From NCBI GenBank assembly GCA_008973525.1, contig WACJ01000180.1, positions 372,001 through 436,000 on the forward strand: 64,000 nucleotides of DNA, in the 5' to 3' direction. The DNA is from Stenopsyche tienmushanensis (lineage: Eukaryota; Arthropoda; Insecta; Trichoptera; Stenopsychidae). This document shows positions 1 through 12,215 of this stretch, piece after piece (within the stretch, counting starts at the first letter, position 1; every line of letters begins with the position of its first letter). A program made the translations under genes and the position numbers. The notes beneath the pieces were generated by a model that saw only the letters and a list, made by a program, of their open reading frames with translations, was not told where the DNA came from and did no database searches.

Positions 1-2097
1 TCGATGCTCTTTAAATTTCCTTTGGCTGCAAATATGCATGATTTATTGACGTTGAATGCTCTGGATATCAAACGTGTGCGATTAAAATGAATCGGGTTAA
101 ACCGACAATCTTTAAATATAGGTATGAGGTTTGTGGTCCACAAAAATAGTTCCGATGTTAAACGTCTATCGTTTATATGTGCTGAAATAGTCAAAACGAA
201 ATGTATATTTATATCGATGGAAATATCATATACATTTTATTGGTCATCGATATCATATCGAGTCGAGGAGATTTTAATAGCCAATTGTGGGATGCTATGA
301 GAGCGCTTCTCAATTAATGTACATCCAATTGAGTGCTGAACCGTTTAATCAATAGGCAATAGTGCAATTAATAGACGTTTCCATCGCGTCCAAACGTAAT
401 ATTTGTATCGAAACGTGGATTTTATTCTGATTTTCAGATTATTTACATACAATTAATATTTATGCTCCACGCGTTTCCTTATGGCGATATTAATGATTGT
501 ATTGGATCAAAAATCTTTCCATAACGATATCCAAACGTTTTCCACGTGACATATTTATTCACCGACTAAGACATTTTGCCGTATAAGGCGTCAAACGATC
601 AACATTATCTTTCAAATGATTTTGCAAAGATATTCGATATGGCAATCCAATATTTTATTTCACATTGAATCCAAAATAACAAAATCAGCCGCAGCATTTT
701 TTCATTAAATTTGTTAATAATTTTAAACAATCATAAACATCATCTATGTAATAATGTATAAGGAAAATATGTGGTTTTAATTGGCATTATTGCGTTTCCT
801 TATACAATTATAATTCCTTATATCCTTAAAATAATTAAATCTAATTAAACGTCACTTTAAACATATATAATTTAATGAACAACCCAGTTTATATTATGTA
901 CCAAACATGAATTTGCTATAAATGGATGCATACATCATGGACGTCCATTACCAATATTTTTCAATTTTTCCTCATGCCAGTGGTGTATTTTAAGAAGAAC
1001 TTTTTTAGATATAAATAGTAAATTAATTAAATATTTTGGGTGTATATTATCAAACAGGATTCTGTATAAACACAGAGTTGTATCAATTGGCCGAAATCCA
1101 ACGGGACAGTCTAGCATATGGAAAATTTTAATTATATAATCCTTTTAATTCATTGATTAATCGAGATTTTAATCACCATTTTTTTAAAATATCCCATCCT
1201 ATTCGATCATACTTATTTTATTTATGGCGGACACTCGTGTGTGTTATATGTTAATGTGCAATGTTCTATCGAAGCAAACATATTTTTATTATTTCATAAC
1301 AACTTGTTATTTTTATATGCCGGATTTTATGTAATTTTATCAATTTAGTTGATACAAGCGTTGAAACTTTGTAGCGCAAGGTGATTAACTTTTACTCTTG
1401 TTTATTTCTACACAATGATGAATATAGACGTTTTCCATAAATAACATACAATTAATGATTTATCACAATTTGCACACAAATCGCCAAAGTGTATCGCTTT
1501 AACGTGGTGGTATTTATATCGAAACTAATTATAACGCGGCCTACTTTTGCATTTTTTTCATTATTTTTGCACACTGTATCACAGTAGTCGTCTTCTATGT
1601 ACCTTGATGGTTGAGACTGCAGACGATGAAGGCCAAAGCCAAGACGATTGCGGAGTTCATCCCGAAGGTTGACATGGTGTTCACCAGATGGTGGCTAACA
1701 GTATACTGAAGCTCAGATTGCTAAACCGGCTAACCAGGATTTCGATGCTATATTAAAATTGTCACTTTTCAAACCACGTCGAAGACACACGAACCCATAT
1801 GTATTCTCTCGAAATACTTAAAACGTGCTTAAAATTCATTACTCACATCTTAGAGCGACAAGGTTAGAATTTGGCCTATATTTGTTATAAGCGCGAAATT
1901 CAAATTCGCGCCAAAATTGTATCAAAAACAGCTTATATCTTATATTAAGAAAGACTCATATGAATATTATCATCCTGGATGATTTAAACATTTATTATTT
2001 GTTTATCCTGTGCGTTCTTATAACAAATAATAATATAAATATAAGCATACATTTGGCTTTGTATCGTTTATTAAATGAATCGATTTCAAATGTATTG
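1..2097. other. AT-rich non-coding stretch
   Basis: No conserved coding frame, RNA gene or recognisable repeat terminus was seen here. Short open frames at 935-1117 (minus) and 1960-2199 (plus) have low-complexity, AT-driven composition and no motif. A slightly richer patch at about 1600-1740 was read in all frames and gave nothing recognisable. Confidence 0.5.
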
Positions 2098-2250
2098 TTT
2101 ATGTTTACGCGAAGAAATGAACGAATATTGTGTGCTATCCACAGTGTTTATGTATTTACATACAAGCTTCATACACGCTGCGACGCTCCTGATAGATAAG
2201 TGGATAGCATCTAAGTTTATGATGATTTAAAATTAGCTCATTACTCAAAG
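2098..2250. repeat. Dispersed repeat A, copy 1
   Basis: About 150 bp shared with 8078-8220, 50140-50235 and 63652-63819. The common core reads acgcgaagaaatgaacg, then acaagcttcatacacgctgc, then cctgacagataagtgg, then aaattagctcactactc. There is no coding frame in common, so this looks like a non-coding dispersed repeat or the end of an unidentified element. Confidence 0.7.
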
Positions 2251-2559
2251 GGTGAAATGCATTTCCACTTTAGCTACATTTTTAAAACATTTTTCTCTCA
2301 TGCTGTTCTTCATGGACTTGAAAAGATGGAAATCAAGCAAATAAGAAAGATGCAGTAAAACTTCCCAGTTTAATTTCCGTATTAACAATAAACTCGTGTA
2401 GTTATAGTTTTTCCTGATTTATCGCATATTCACCATCTGCATAAAATCAGTTTTTTTTATAGTCAATCCGGGTCTAGGAGTTGGAATTGGAATCTTCAAT
2501 AGTTCAAGAAATTACATTGATACATTTGATCAAAAATTACTAATAAGTCCATTTAGTCA

Positions 2560-3204
2560 GGATCTGATTTTGATAGCCAGGCAACCTGCTGCTGAAAATG
2601 CACGCTCAGCCTCCACACTCGTTGGAGGTATCGTCATCAGATATTTAAACGCTAGTTCGAGTTGATGAATATAAAATTCCTATCTGCTGAGACACGGACT
2701 AAAACTCGCAAAATTCCCGATTTCCCGACAAATTATTTATTTCCGTCGCTGCAGATGAATCCTTATATACTATAATACTTTGATGTGATTCGTAGTTATA
2801 TTACGGAGGTATACAAAAATTCTGAAGCCCGTATCTATTATATTTCATATCGATATCCCCATTATTAGAGTCGAGGTGTAGTAAATACATCACCGGTAGG
2901 GAAAGGTTAATATAACAATTTGAAAAACATTTATGTACTGTATATATGTATACATAGATTAGACAGTTACTACTGCCCCTAGGCGTCTCCTAAGCGCGCC
3001 AATTAGTAGTTACGCCATTGTTTCCAAGCGTCCAGATTTCGGCGGGAATGTCTCGATTTAGTAGCTTTCATCGTGCTGGTGAGGTGTGCGATTTCTGTTA
3101 GATAAAAAATTCAATCCTGAATTTTTCGGGATTACGTTTACTAATCCCGGGACTCATAAGCATGTAAAACTGTTCGAATCCCGGGATCCAGAGATTGGAT
3201 TCCC
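2560..3204 (-). mobile_element. hAT transposon 3' fragment (dimerization domain), copy 1
   Basis: On the minus strand, 2561-2664 translates to a stretch containing LMTIPPTSVEAERAFSAAG. This is the hallmark C-terminal dimerization motif of hAT transposases (PPTS-x-x-x-ER-x-FS). The remaining 540 bp is non-coding, contains several CCCGGGA blocks, and ends at GGGATTGGATTCCC, which may be the terminus. The whole 645 bp is repeated at 62967-63605 with scattered substitutions. Only the last part of the transposase is present, so the copy cannot be active. Confidence 0.8.
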
Positions 3205-3329
3205 TAGTTACAATGCTATTCAAAAAGGACTATTTTTTGTTTGTGTTTTTGTTGTGTTCAGTGAAGGCGTGCGGTACCCATCCTATTCCATAACACTCAT
3301 CCTATTATTTTGCTGATGAATTTTAAATG

Positions 3330-3470
3330 TGTTTGTACAGTTGCCCATGAGTCAATTTCGAATCCTACAGGAGATTTGCCTGGCGACTGCATTTTTAAAA
3401 ATATATATACGCCATGAAAACCCATATTAAAATGATTGGCAATGGTCCCATAAAAGGGATTAAATAAAAT
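3330..3470 (+). repeat. tRNA-SINE tail, truncated copy
   Basis: About 120 bp is shared with the SINE at 50705-50880: a remnant of the B box (cgaatcctacaggag) followed by atttttaaaaatatatata, gccatgaaaa and ccataaaagggatt. The tRNA-like A box is missing, so this is a 5'-damaged copy. Confidence 0.65.
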
Positions 3471-4528
3471 ACGCATTTGCAAATGTTAAACATCATTTAA
3501 AATCAGCATAAAAACATTAAAACTTTACGATTTTTAAAAGCTACCCTGGTGGCGGAATATTAGGTGAGTCCCATATCGAAAAAAAAACTATTTTGAAATA
3601 TTGTTTATTTAAAAGTAATGGCATTTTATGTAAATATACGTTTTTTACGAGCGACGTTGAAAGATTGCTCGCGTCAGGGGGCAAAGGCGCGCGCAGTTGC
3701 CCCACACGTAATGTGTTAATAAGAAACTCATAAATGGACCGCATCAATCATTATTTTGAACATAAAAACCTGCGCACGCATCCGATTTTCAGACTTATCA
3801 CACCGAGCGGATATTATTTGGATACTGTCTTCATGTAAATGAGCAATTTTCGTGTATGAAATGAACGCTTCTCCCTGATTATTATATCATCGTCGAGTTA
3901 AATATCTGTGTTAATCTCTTGTATTCGTCAGATCGTCCAATAACACTTGACCATGCGTCGTATGAAAGATCATAAATTCAATGGCCATTGTTATAACGGC
4001 CACATCCGAAGGGTTGATTATTTCACGCATCCCCGAACTAATTTTCACACTTTCCGACGATCTGATTTGAATCGCGTTCGCGAGGATCACTTTTGCTTCG
4101 CTAATAGTGTTCATTAGTTGGAAAATAACTATCATGTCTCTATAAAGCATTTTTACATCCGTCCCTCGAGATTATTGAGAAATTGCTCCAACTTAAACAG
4201 ACATGCAATCTTTGTTCACTTTGGATAAACGATTTCATCCTTTTCTACAAATAGATCAAGGTTGAAAAAGTGCAAAACTTTTGCAGCGGCTTATCGTATA
4301 GACGGTGCGAAAGTTTGGTCTGCTTTGTTTTTGTTTTTGCGATGAAAGGATCTATTTTAACATATTTTTTTTATATTAATATAATATAACACTCAATGTG
4401 TGATCTAACTTTATGTCTAAAATAGACATGCTGCAAAATGTACGGCACACTTGGATGCAACCGCGTTTAATTGCTAAAGAATTCCATCAATAATTAGGAA
4501 AGACCTAAATGGGTCATGATTTGAATTA
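3471..4528. other. Non-coding stretch
   Basis: Nothing recognisable. Open frames at 3541-3747 and 3911-4150 (both minus) carry no motif and no sign of splice-linked exons. Confidence 0.4.
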
Positions 4529-5210
4529 CACTCAAACCTCTTTTTGTGCGATTTCGAAGTTATGCGGTTTTATTAAAGCACTTTTCTTATTTCATAAAGC
4601 GTACGCTTTGAGATATTTTGGATAAAATAGGAAATAAATCATCAACACTAATCAAAATTTGGAAAAAAATTATAATTTGGGACTGTGTAAATCATATTGC
4701 ATTTGCTATCGCTGAATTACGACCACGCCCTTTATTCTGGCTTAGATTTTTGAAAAAAATGATTTCGTTTTTTTTGCATTTTCCTAATGTTTTGACTTTA
4801 AAATACATTCTCCAAAGGAATTAACTTTTATATTAGAATAGAATTAACTGATATACTTCTGTTAATGTAAAAACATTTTTTTAACTATTTAAGTCAACAC
4901 TGGGTATACTATTTCTTCCGAAAAGAACGAAAATTATTTCACAGCCATGATCGTTTGTAATTAAAATAATTAGTATTTCTCCTTTAAATATTACCAAAAA
5001 TGTTATTTTTAAATTATTGTTTGTTCTTATTGTTTTCCTGTTTTTTTATTAACTTTTTTTATGCGATTTTGGATATATTTTATATAACTGTTTCAAAGTT
5101 ATGCGGTTTTTAAAATCCATGGAACGCATCTTCATTTTTTCTATGTGAGTCATAATTTTTTTTGTGCGATTTTTTATGGAACGCATCTACCGCACAAAAA
5201 AAGGTTTAAG
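4529..5210. mobile_element. Pogo/Tc1-type MITE, copy 1 (TA target site)
   Basis: A 682-bp element with inverted ends. The left end is CACTCAAACCTCTTTTTGTG and the right end, read inward, is CTTAAACCTTTTTTTGTGCG. It is flanked by TA on both sides. A homologous element lies in opposite orientation at 13962-14742. Both carry the internal phrases gttatgcggtttt and gataaaataggaaataaatc. A short plus-strand frame (4618-4824) begins LDKIGNKSST, weakly like the N-terminus of pogo/Tigger transposases, but it is not an intact gene. Confidence 0.75.
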
Positions 5211-5991
5211 TATATATGCTACTTTCCGCTGATATTATTGGGATTAAAATTCAATAAAATATGCCTTCATGCCATATATATATATATAAAACATAATTTA
5301 AAAAATACAATATTTTCTTAGAAAACTTATTTTTGATCGAATTTCGACACCATCATCCTCAATACTAATATTCACCAGATCTTCATTTTAAATTTTTTTT
5401 GTTATTTCAAAGACTTGTGTGTATACTAAAAAATAGTGGAGTTGGGATAGTTTGAAGGTGATTCTGCAAAAAAATATGCATATGTTCATCTTTAGACTTG
5501 ACGCCATTATTTAGGTCAGGAGTACGGAACTTGTAACCTTCCACTTAACACTAACCATACCAGATTTCATAAATAAAGGATCTTCTAAATGGATGGCCTC
5601 TATCGGTCCGTTCACTATCGGTTCGTTGAAAAAAGTAAATTGTTATTTTCAGCAACATTGCATTGTAACGCAGAGGAAATACAATGTTGGTACAGGAAAA
5701 GCGAAGCGGTGCAAACCTCTCAGTTTTCCATTTTTCTTCTTAAGGAATATAGTTTGCATAAGAATGGTGAAACTTGGACAACGATGCTATTTCAGTACAG
5801 TATACGAGGCGTCATAGAAGCGCCATTCAAGGTTATGCACGAAATTCCTCAAAGCGATAAGAATTATGCTCGTGCTAGGCACCAAAATCATCTAAAAATG
5901 TGTTAGAACTATTTTAGCGAATATCAAGCAACGTATATTGTCATATTTTATTTTAATTATATTTAACTGAACGAAGAAGAACGTCACCCAA
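5211..5991. other. Stretch with one unrecognised 105-codon frame
   Basis: The plus-strand frame 5589-5906 could code for 105 residues with a fairly normal amino-acid mix (MDGLYRSVHYRFVEKSK...). I do not recognise it, no splice partner is evident, and neighbouring sequence is repeat-derived, so a decayed element is more likely than a host gene. Confidence 0.25.
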
Positions 5992-6237
5992 ATGCGAATT
6001 TTGCGGAACATTTTTGGATATTTCCAGGATAAGAGTTTCGGATCCGAAACCATGAGGTATAATCGAGAGGTCATGGACATGTACGGCGAAGCGTTAATTG
6101 CCAGCTTCGTCCTTCGTCGCCGTCTACATTGGGCAGGTTATGTAGCACGGATGCTGATTCACAGATTCCCTCATACCATTATTAGATTCGGCGCCACATA
6201 TCTGGGCCTGAGAAATTGTAGGCTCAGAAAATGGTGA
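5992..6237 (+). mobile_element. Non-LTR retrotransposon C-terminal fragment (RTE-like), copy 1
   Basis: The plus frame contains RRRLHWAGYVARM followed by a basic segment. This is the typical C-terminal tail of several non-LTR reverse transcriptases (RLRWAGHVARM). No reverse transcriptase motif is left. The DNA from about 6030 to 6190 recurs, inverted, at 13720-13890 (shared phrase cgagaggtcatggacatgtac), so this is a dispersed, 5'-truncated retrotransposon family. Confidence 0.7.
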
Positions 6238-7589
6238 AATGCGTCATTGGTAGCTGAGGTTCTCGTATATTGTATATCTTGTATGTGAGTCACATAGAGT
6301 AAAAAAAATAAATACAGGGGAAAGAGTTGTAGATAGCCACAGAGAGTTAGTTTGAGTTGGAATTCAATTAGAGTTCCAGTTAAGTTCAGCCAGCTCAGAG
6401 AGTCTTCAAACGGATCTAGAGATCCGTCCGATCGTCTTGGCCGCGGGAAGACTTAGTGAACATCGGCGCATCCGTCCCCCGCGTATAACAGCAGTTATAA
6501 TGGTGCTATTTCTAATATTTTTATGTGTATATTATGAAATGGAAAAAGTTATCTGCTCTTGGTTTGGTTTAAAAATGTTTAAGCCAAATTCAAATCGAAA
6601 TTTAATTAAAAATTGAAGCATTCTTACCGGCTGCATCAAATTTATGTTATGAGATCATCAGTGTGGTGTTCCTTTTATTGACGTAAGAGATGGTTTCGTC
6701 TTTAATTAAGCCTTTCATTAAACCTAGATTTAGTTACACGTGGAAGGTAATATGAAGCCTTTTTGGGAATGGGAAATTATCTTCGATGTTCAACGTTTAT
6801 GTTACGCACGTAAACAGAGATCACAAGCGTAGAACATGCAATAAATCTGTCCTTATTTTTTTGCAAGATCTACAAATGCAATTATGATACATCTGATACA
6901 ATTTTGCATAACATGCCGTATTGGATAGATTATAATTAATACCATTTGTTGTCGACCCGTGAGCTTATCCAAGAAGATGAGCACTTATTAACCATCGTTG
7001 TCGGCAGATGTTCCATCATTGAGCCATTCTTATTCTATACGATAATCCCGATGCTGAATGGTCGACACACTTTAAAATAAACCGGTTATTATACGCCAGC
7101 AAATGTGGCTTATTTTTTTACGGTTGAATACTCGGAGCTGCATTAATTATGTTTTCCTTGATAAAAAAATCGCAATAATGCCTAGCAAAACGGTTATTGT
7201 TCATTTTATCGACCATAATATGGTTCAATGTCGATTTACGTATGCATATGCACATTGTCTTTGGCGAATTATAAATTCAAGTTATGCTAAAAATGCACAA
7301 AATTCCGATGGTATTTTTCGTTACGAAATCGACAGTGATGAATCGACAAATAGCTGTATATATTTTGTATATAGATAATAAGAAATGAGCAATATTAGGG
7401 TTTATGAAACCTAATTATGTCTATGGTATAGATGCAAATTTCGATTGTACATTTGTGTGCACGTTTTGATCCGAACCATGATCTGAAAAGATCTTAACTT
7501 TCTCTTCCACACTCGCTGCTCGTAATTATTCTTATGATTTCTTTTATAGACTGAGAGCTGGCAGCATTAATTTAAGGTCATCTAAGACA
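6238..7589. other. Non-coding stretch with a possible solo LTR
   Basis: From about 6267 to 6487 the sequence starts TGTATATCTTG, has an AATAAA-like signal near 6309, turns purine-rich and then GC-rich, and ends CGCGTATAACA. That is the outline of an LTR, but no target duplication or second copy is visible. The rest, including the 91-codon frame at 7103-7378, has no recognisable content. Confidence 0.25.
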
Positions 7590-8025
7590 TGTAAATAATT
7601 TAATAGTTGTGTTCTGGCGGGTTTCTGGACTATCATTATGACAGTCTGGCGATTTCAGAAGGCATTTTATTGACCATTTTGCATCAAAATTTGTTCAAGA
7701 GAAAGCTCTGTTTAAAGTGGGAGCCGCGTTTGCTCACAGTCGATCAAAAATCACAACGCGTCCATAATTCAGAGCGCTGTTTGGAGCTGTTTTAATGCAA
7801 TAAAAAATATTTTTTTCATGCGGTATGTGACAATGAATGAAACATAGATCCTTCACTATACTCCAGAATCAAATCGGCAGTTAGCTGAATGGACAGCGAC
7901 CGGCGAAAGCCGTCCAAATTAGTAAAAAACATAAATGTCAGCTGGTAAGATTTTGACCTCCGTATTTGGGAATGCGCACAGTATTTAATTCATCGATTAC
8001 CTTAGGAAAGGAATAACCATTAACC
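7590..8025 (+). mobile_element. Mariner transposase remnant
   Basis: In one main frame the sequence reads KRKLCLKWEPRLLTVDQKS then NSERCLELF, and after stops continues with decayed matches to the mariner core (positions of MDETW, YTPES and WTA-GESRPK). This is the well-known middle of mariner-family transposases. Several stops and substitutions make it a fossil. It differs from the mariner at 31052-31954. Confidence 0.75.
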
Positions 8026-8077
8026 CCTCAGAGAGGTAAGACACAATGTTGTGTCCGAATTCCAGTGACTCATAAAG

Positions 8078-8220
8078 CAGTGTTTATTTATTTAAATACA
8101 AGCTTCATATACGCTGCTGCGGTCCTGACAGATAAGTGGATTTGTACGAAGATAAGTGGCGGACAAGCAAATATAGCATCTATGTAAATGATGATTTTAA
8201 ATTAGCTCACTACTCTAATA
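8078..8220. repeat. Dispersed repeat A, copy 2
   Basis: This copy carries an extra stretch, ggatttgtacgaagataagt, in place of the simple aagtggcgg junction seen in the copy near 63740. It otherwise follows the same order of blocks and ends with aaattagctcactactc. Confidence 0.65.
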
Positions 8221-9459
8221 GTTAAAAGCGAATATTATATAGTGTTATTGATACGTTTAATGGAAGAAATTGCGAAATAACTATTCCAAAACGGAAAAGA
8301 AAAAAGTGCTCTTTCTTGAAAGACTCCTATGAATTCTTATTGTCATTCGCTTACTTAAACCATGCTTTTATATTTATGATGAAGTAATGTAATAAATTCA
8401 CGCTTAGCAAAAAAAATAGAGTTCGATAGTTTGACCTTATATCAAAGGAGGGCATGTCTCTGATAATAATTTTATGACCGATATTAAATCCAACATTATT
8501 ACATATATCACATGTCTCCTAAAATAGGTCTTCCATGGAGTGACCAGGGCATTATGGAATATCCAGGATTGGCTGCCATTCATAAACTGCTGCTATTTTC
8601 GGATTCAAAAACTCATAAAAATCGACAGACTTGGCAATCAATCAATTCCAATTCACCGAACCAACTGTTAACCTTTCTTTGTGTTTGTGTGGCTTCGAAT
8701 ATCGAATGACAATGACGAGCATGCTGATGTGACTGGCTTAAAAAAATCTCATGTTGCAAACAAACGTGTATGTACATTGATAAAAAAAAATGTTTATGTA
8801 TTCATAAAAGGTCAGGGATTAAAAATATTCACAAATAACCATAGGAAACATACTTAGAGTTGCTGCATTGATTTATGTATATATTCTTATCAACCGCAGT
8901 CAGTTAAACCACGTTTTTATCATTAATTCATATCGACTTTAAAACTCTTAGGACAAGACCGAACGTTGGTTTTATCGGGTTGGTGCGAAAAATTTTGCAT
9001 TTTAGTGGATTAATTTGATAAATTTCTAACAAACCACAGAAAAAAATTGCAAATGGCCTTGAAAATATTTAATTTCCGACATTATATGTAGTATAAATTA
9101 AAAAAAACCTTTTTGATCCTTCTACAAAAAGTTTTCAATAGCACTATTCCTTTGAAGAAGCTTAATCAATCCATGATATATTTTTGGCCTAAAATCTATT
9201 TTTTATAGGGATTCTAGCTATCATTAGAACTTTGTGATAGACTGAAATAAAAAAAAAAACTGCAATTACTTTTGCACCATCCCAATAAATTCACCTTAAC
9301 TAACATTGGTAATATCAACATACTCTATTCATAGGCTCGCTTTTATCTCATGTTTATAACTAGCGTAAAGGGTCTCTATTGTTCTCAATAAAATAATAAA
9401 CAAGAAAAATAAATACCAAACAATACAGTTCATTCAATAGGGACGCCCAAAATTTGTTA
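8221..9459. other. Non-coding stretch
   Basis: No gene or recognisable repeat. The 65-codon frame at 8512-8709 lacks any motif. Confidence 0.4.
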
Positions 9460-10387
9460 GGTTAGCTTGGACCCACCCTGTGGAACAAAATGTACGATGA
9501 ACTGCTGAAGAAGCCACTAATATACGGAGCCAAAATGGTCGCATTCGCTGATGACGCAGAAAGCTTGCGCCCCCACCCCTGAGGACCGGGGGTTGCGATA
9601 TTAAATACCCAAGCTCCATTCGGTATTTGGGGGTGGAGATTGATGACAAGTTCCGATTCGTCACCCACACGGAGAAGGCGACAGCGAAGGCGGCCATCAT
9701 CGCTGAGAATCTGGCCAGGTTGATGCCCAACATTGGTGGCCCAAAAACAAGCAGGGGGCGACTCTACAACGAGGTAGTGCACTCGGTACTGTTGTACGGT
9801 GCGCCGATATGGCCTGGGACACTGCAAATTGAAAGAGCCAGGCTTAGCATGGCCAGAGTCCAGAGAAGGAGCGTAATCAGGGCGGCTGCTGCATATCGCA
9901 CAGTGTCGGATAGTGATGTAATAATACAGAAAGGTGAAGACAGGAAAAGCGCTAAGTAAATGACCATGGCGGCGTGGCAGTCCCGATGGGCCAACTCCGC
10001 TAAAGTTCAGTGGACGCACGAGTTAATATCGAACTTGAGAACCTGGGTAGACAGAAGCACGGTCAACTGTGCTACCACTTGACCCAGGTTCTCACCGGGT
10101 ACGGCTGCTTTGGTAGCTATCTACACAAAATAGGCAAAGAGACCGGCCTGGAGTACCACCACTGCGAAGCTGAGTACGACGATACTGCACACACGACATT
10201 TGTCTGCCCAGCATGGAGCACTGAAAGAGACATCCTAATGGAGGAGCTGGGAATCAGCTCGCTCTCCCCTAGCAACATGGTGCCTTTACAGCCAAAGAGG
10301 AGGGGGATTTAGTGGGTAAAAATCCTACACTACCACCAGAATGGTGGTGTCCTTTGAAGATTCCCCCCCCTTCGCAGAAAAAAAAGG
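9460..10387 (+). mobile_element. R1-clade non-LTR retrotransposon, 5' truncated, copy 1
   Basis: The plus strand carries a decayed reverse transcriptase tail. Remnants of an LGPTLWN-like block and AKMVAFADDAES (the FADD active-site motif) lie at about 9470-9565. After a frameshift come RYLGVEIDDKFRFVTHTEKA and NLARLMPNIGGPKTSRGRL then SVLLYGAPIW. Further on is a zinc-knuckle tail (YHHCEAEYDDTAHTTFVCPAW) at 10150-10220. The element ends with CACCAGAATGGTGGTGTCC, GAAGATTCCCCCCC and an A-run at about 10378-10385. The same 3' end occurs at 26268 and 37880 on the other strand. The copy is broken by stops and frameshifts. Confidence 0.85.
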
Positions 10388-11125
10388 TTATATCGGGCAC
10401 TGGAACGTTAAACACAAGCAACGACTTATGATACAGACAGAATTCTTAAGTTTCCGTTTCACCAGCGCCACTGAGCGGTCTGTTTCGGTTTCCCGGACTA
10501 GCCACACAGATTATCATCCACCGATCTTTATCCTGTGCAGTAAGAAACCCACGCAGCAGCTTCCTGATGCCCAGCCATTCCACTACGTGTCTCCCAGAGG
10601 AGGTGAGGTTATTACAGGGAGATCGGCTTCCGATTTTGCATATACCCAAGGGTATGCTGGAAGGAAGGATGGATTAGGATGGAAAGGTTATGCTAAGGTC
10701 AAAGAAGACTATCTAGCGAGTTCACTAACCCCACGAGTCCAACCTCAGTTTGAAGGAGATTGCAGCAATGTATACTCCAAAACTGCAGAGGCTTCAACCC
10801 CTTCCCCGTGGTACTCGTATTAGTTCGAACCGCCTGTAACTAGTTCTCCCCTGTCACCGAAGCGTTGAGGAAAGTGGTGTACCTTTTGCACAGATCCCAC
10901 TCACTTCTGTAATCAGTAGTTCCACACACCACTTTACGGGTATGGACCACAGGGTGAGATCTATACCACGACTCATGTTAACTAGGCTCCCCCAGCAACG
11001 TTTGATGAGCCAGTCGTCGAGGAATTTACGTTGACCTCTCCTCCACATCATTTCCCCAAGGACTCGACCGTTACCCACATGCGTGGGATTGGCACCCCCT
11101 CCCTGGGTTTTATTTATATCGGGCA
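10388..11125. mobile_element. 714-bp GC-rich insertion with 12-bp direct repeats
   Basis: A perfect 12-bp direct repeat (TTATATCGGGCA) at 10388-10399 and 11114-11125 brackets 714 bp of sequence clearly richer in GC than its flanks. The left repeat follows the A-run of the R1-type element directly. Open frames of 160 codons (10341-10823, plus) and 90 codons (10854-11126, minus) exist, but I recognise neither. The direct repeats suggest a retrotransposed insert, perhaps part of an R1-type element such as its 5' region, but no poly(A) tail is visible at either edge. Confidence 0.5.
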
Positions 11126-11395
11126 TGTTATTAAAACAACATCTATGAATTTTATAGCGGATTGTTCAATAGTTTATGGCAAATTAGCATGAAAGGTTAT
11201 AAGCGTTGAAAAACGTGTACAAATTATCAAAATTTATTTTTAAAATCATTGCTCCGTTTGAAAAACATAACGAATACCATACAGCAAATTTAGCCATATT
11301 TATGCGACAGTCATCGAAAATTTGACCTCCCGAATACGCGCCACCAAGCAAAGCCGTGGTGGACATTTTATTAACGACGTTATATTTCATATTTG
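11126..11395 (-). repeat. Dispersed repeat B, copy 1
   Basis: About 270 bp shared with 17150-17375. In both copies the minus strand keeps a partly matching reading frame: here STTALLGGAYSGGQIFDDCR, there SAAALLDGTYSGVPIFDNS, and then INMAKFA against INLAEFA in a shifted frame. Partial protein-level conservation suggests a fragment of an unidentified transposable element. Confidence 0.6.
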
Positions 11396-11820
11396 ATCTT
11401 ACTTAAAATCTTGTATATTTGTATGTTATCGTATCGATGTTGACGAATGGAAATCATCATTTAATTATAAAGTGGCAGCCCTGCCTTTGAGCTGATAAAC
11501 ACATACACATAAAATGTCTCTGTGTTCAGTTCGCACCCAGCCTTCGATATTTGTTAATAAATGACCACAAATGTAATGAGTTAATCTCGGGAAATATTTT
11601 TCTTAATAAAATGTTTAAAAACACTAACATTTTTTCAACAATCATCTGACACATTTGTAAATTTTGGCATACATTACCAAATGTGACGCCATTGCTAAAC
11701 GTGAAAAGGACTGCCATCTATTGAGTGCATGCGTACTTTAATATTGCAAATTAAAAGTTTCATCTCAAGTACATAGATGGCAGTTGTAATTAAAGAAAAA
11801 ATTAAAACATTAAATATTAT

Positions 11821-12215
11821 TTAACCTTTTAACTACCAGCGGATTAAATTCAATGAAGTAAAAAGTTGTTTGACTTATGAATTTTATTTTTTAAAGATGA
11901 CTGGTTCGTCCTAGCATATGCATGTATATCACATGCTATCCTGCGGGATCATTTACGGATCTTGAGCATTTTTACACGCCATCAAAAGATATTCTGGCAA
12001 ATACATCTCAAAATAGATTCAGTTAAGCAGCAAAGTTTATTCAATGGGGAGCCCTGATGGCCTCTGTTGAATTTGTTTAGGAATAAAATGGAAATATCAA
12101 GATCTATTAAAATATGTAGACATTTTTAGATTCACCAATATGTGTCCCTAGCATAATTTTTTCTGTGAAGAAAAATAGCTACTCATCGGTGAGTGGCTGG
12201 GGCTTAACTGGTTAA
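11821..12215. mobile_element. piggyBac-like MITE with TTAA target sites
   Basis: Both edges are TTAA (11821-11824 and 12212-12215). The left inner end CCTTTTAACTACCAGCGG and the right inner end, read inward, CCAGTTAAGCCCCAGCCA match at 13 of 18 positions. The 387-bp core has no coding frame. TTAA flanks plus inverted ends starting CC fit a non-autonomous piggyBac-type element. Confidence 0.55.

Noticed and set aside
9462..10019. 185-codon minus-strand frame
   Set aside because: Opposite strand of the R1-type element; composition Ser/Pro-rich as expected for an antisense read of a GC-rich retrotransposon.
10341..10823. 160-codon plus-strand frame as a possible gene
   Set aside because: It starts inside the 3' end of the R1-type element and crosses the 12-bp direct repeat, so it spans two unrelated sequences.
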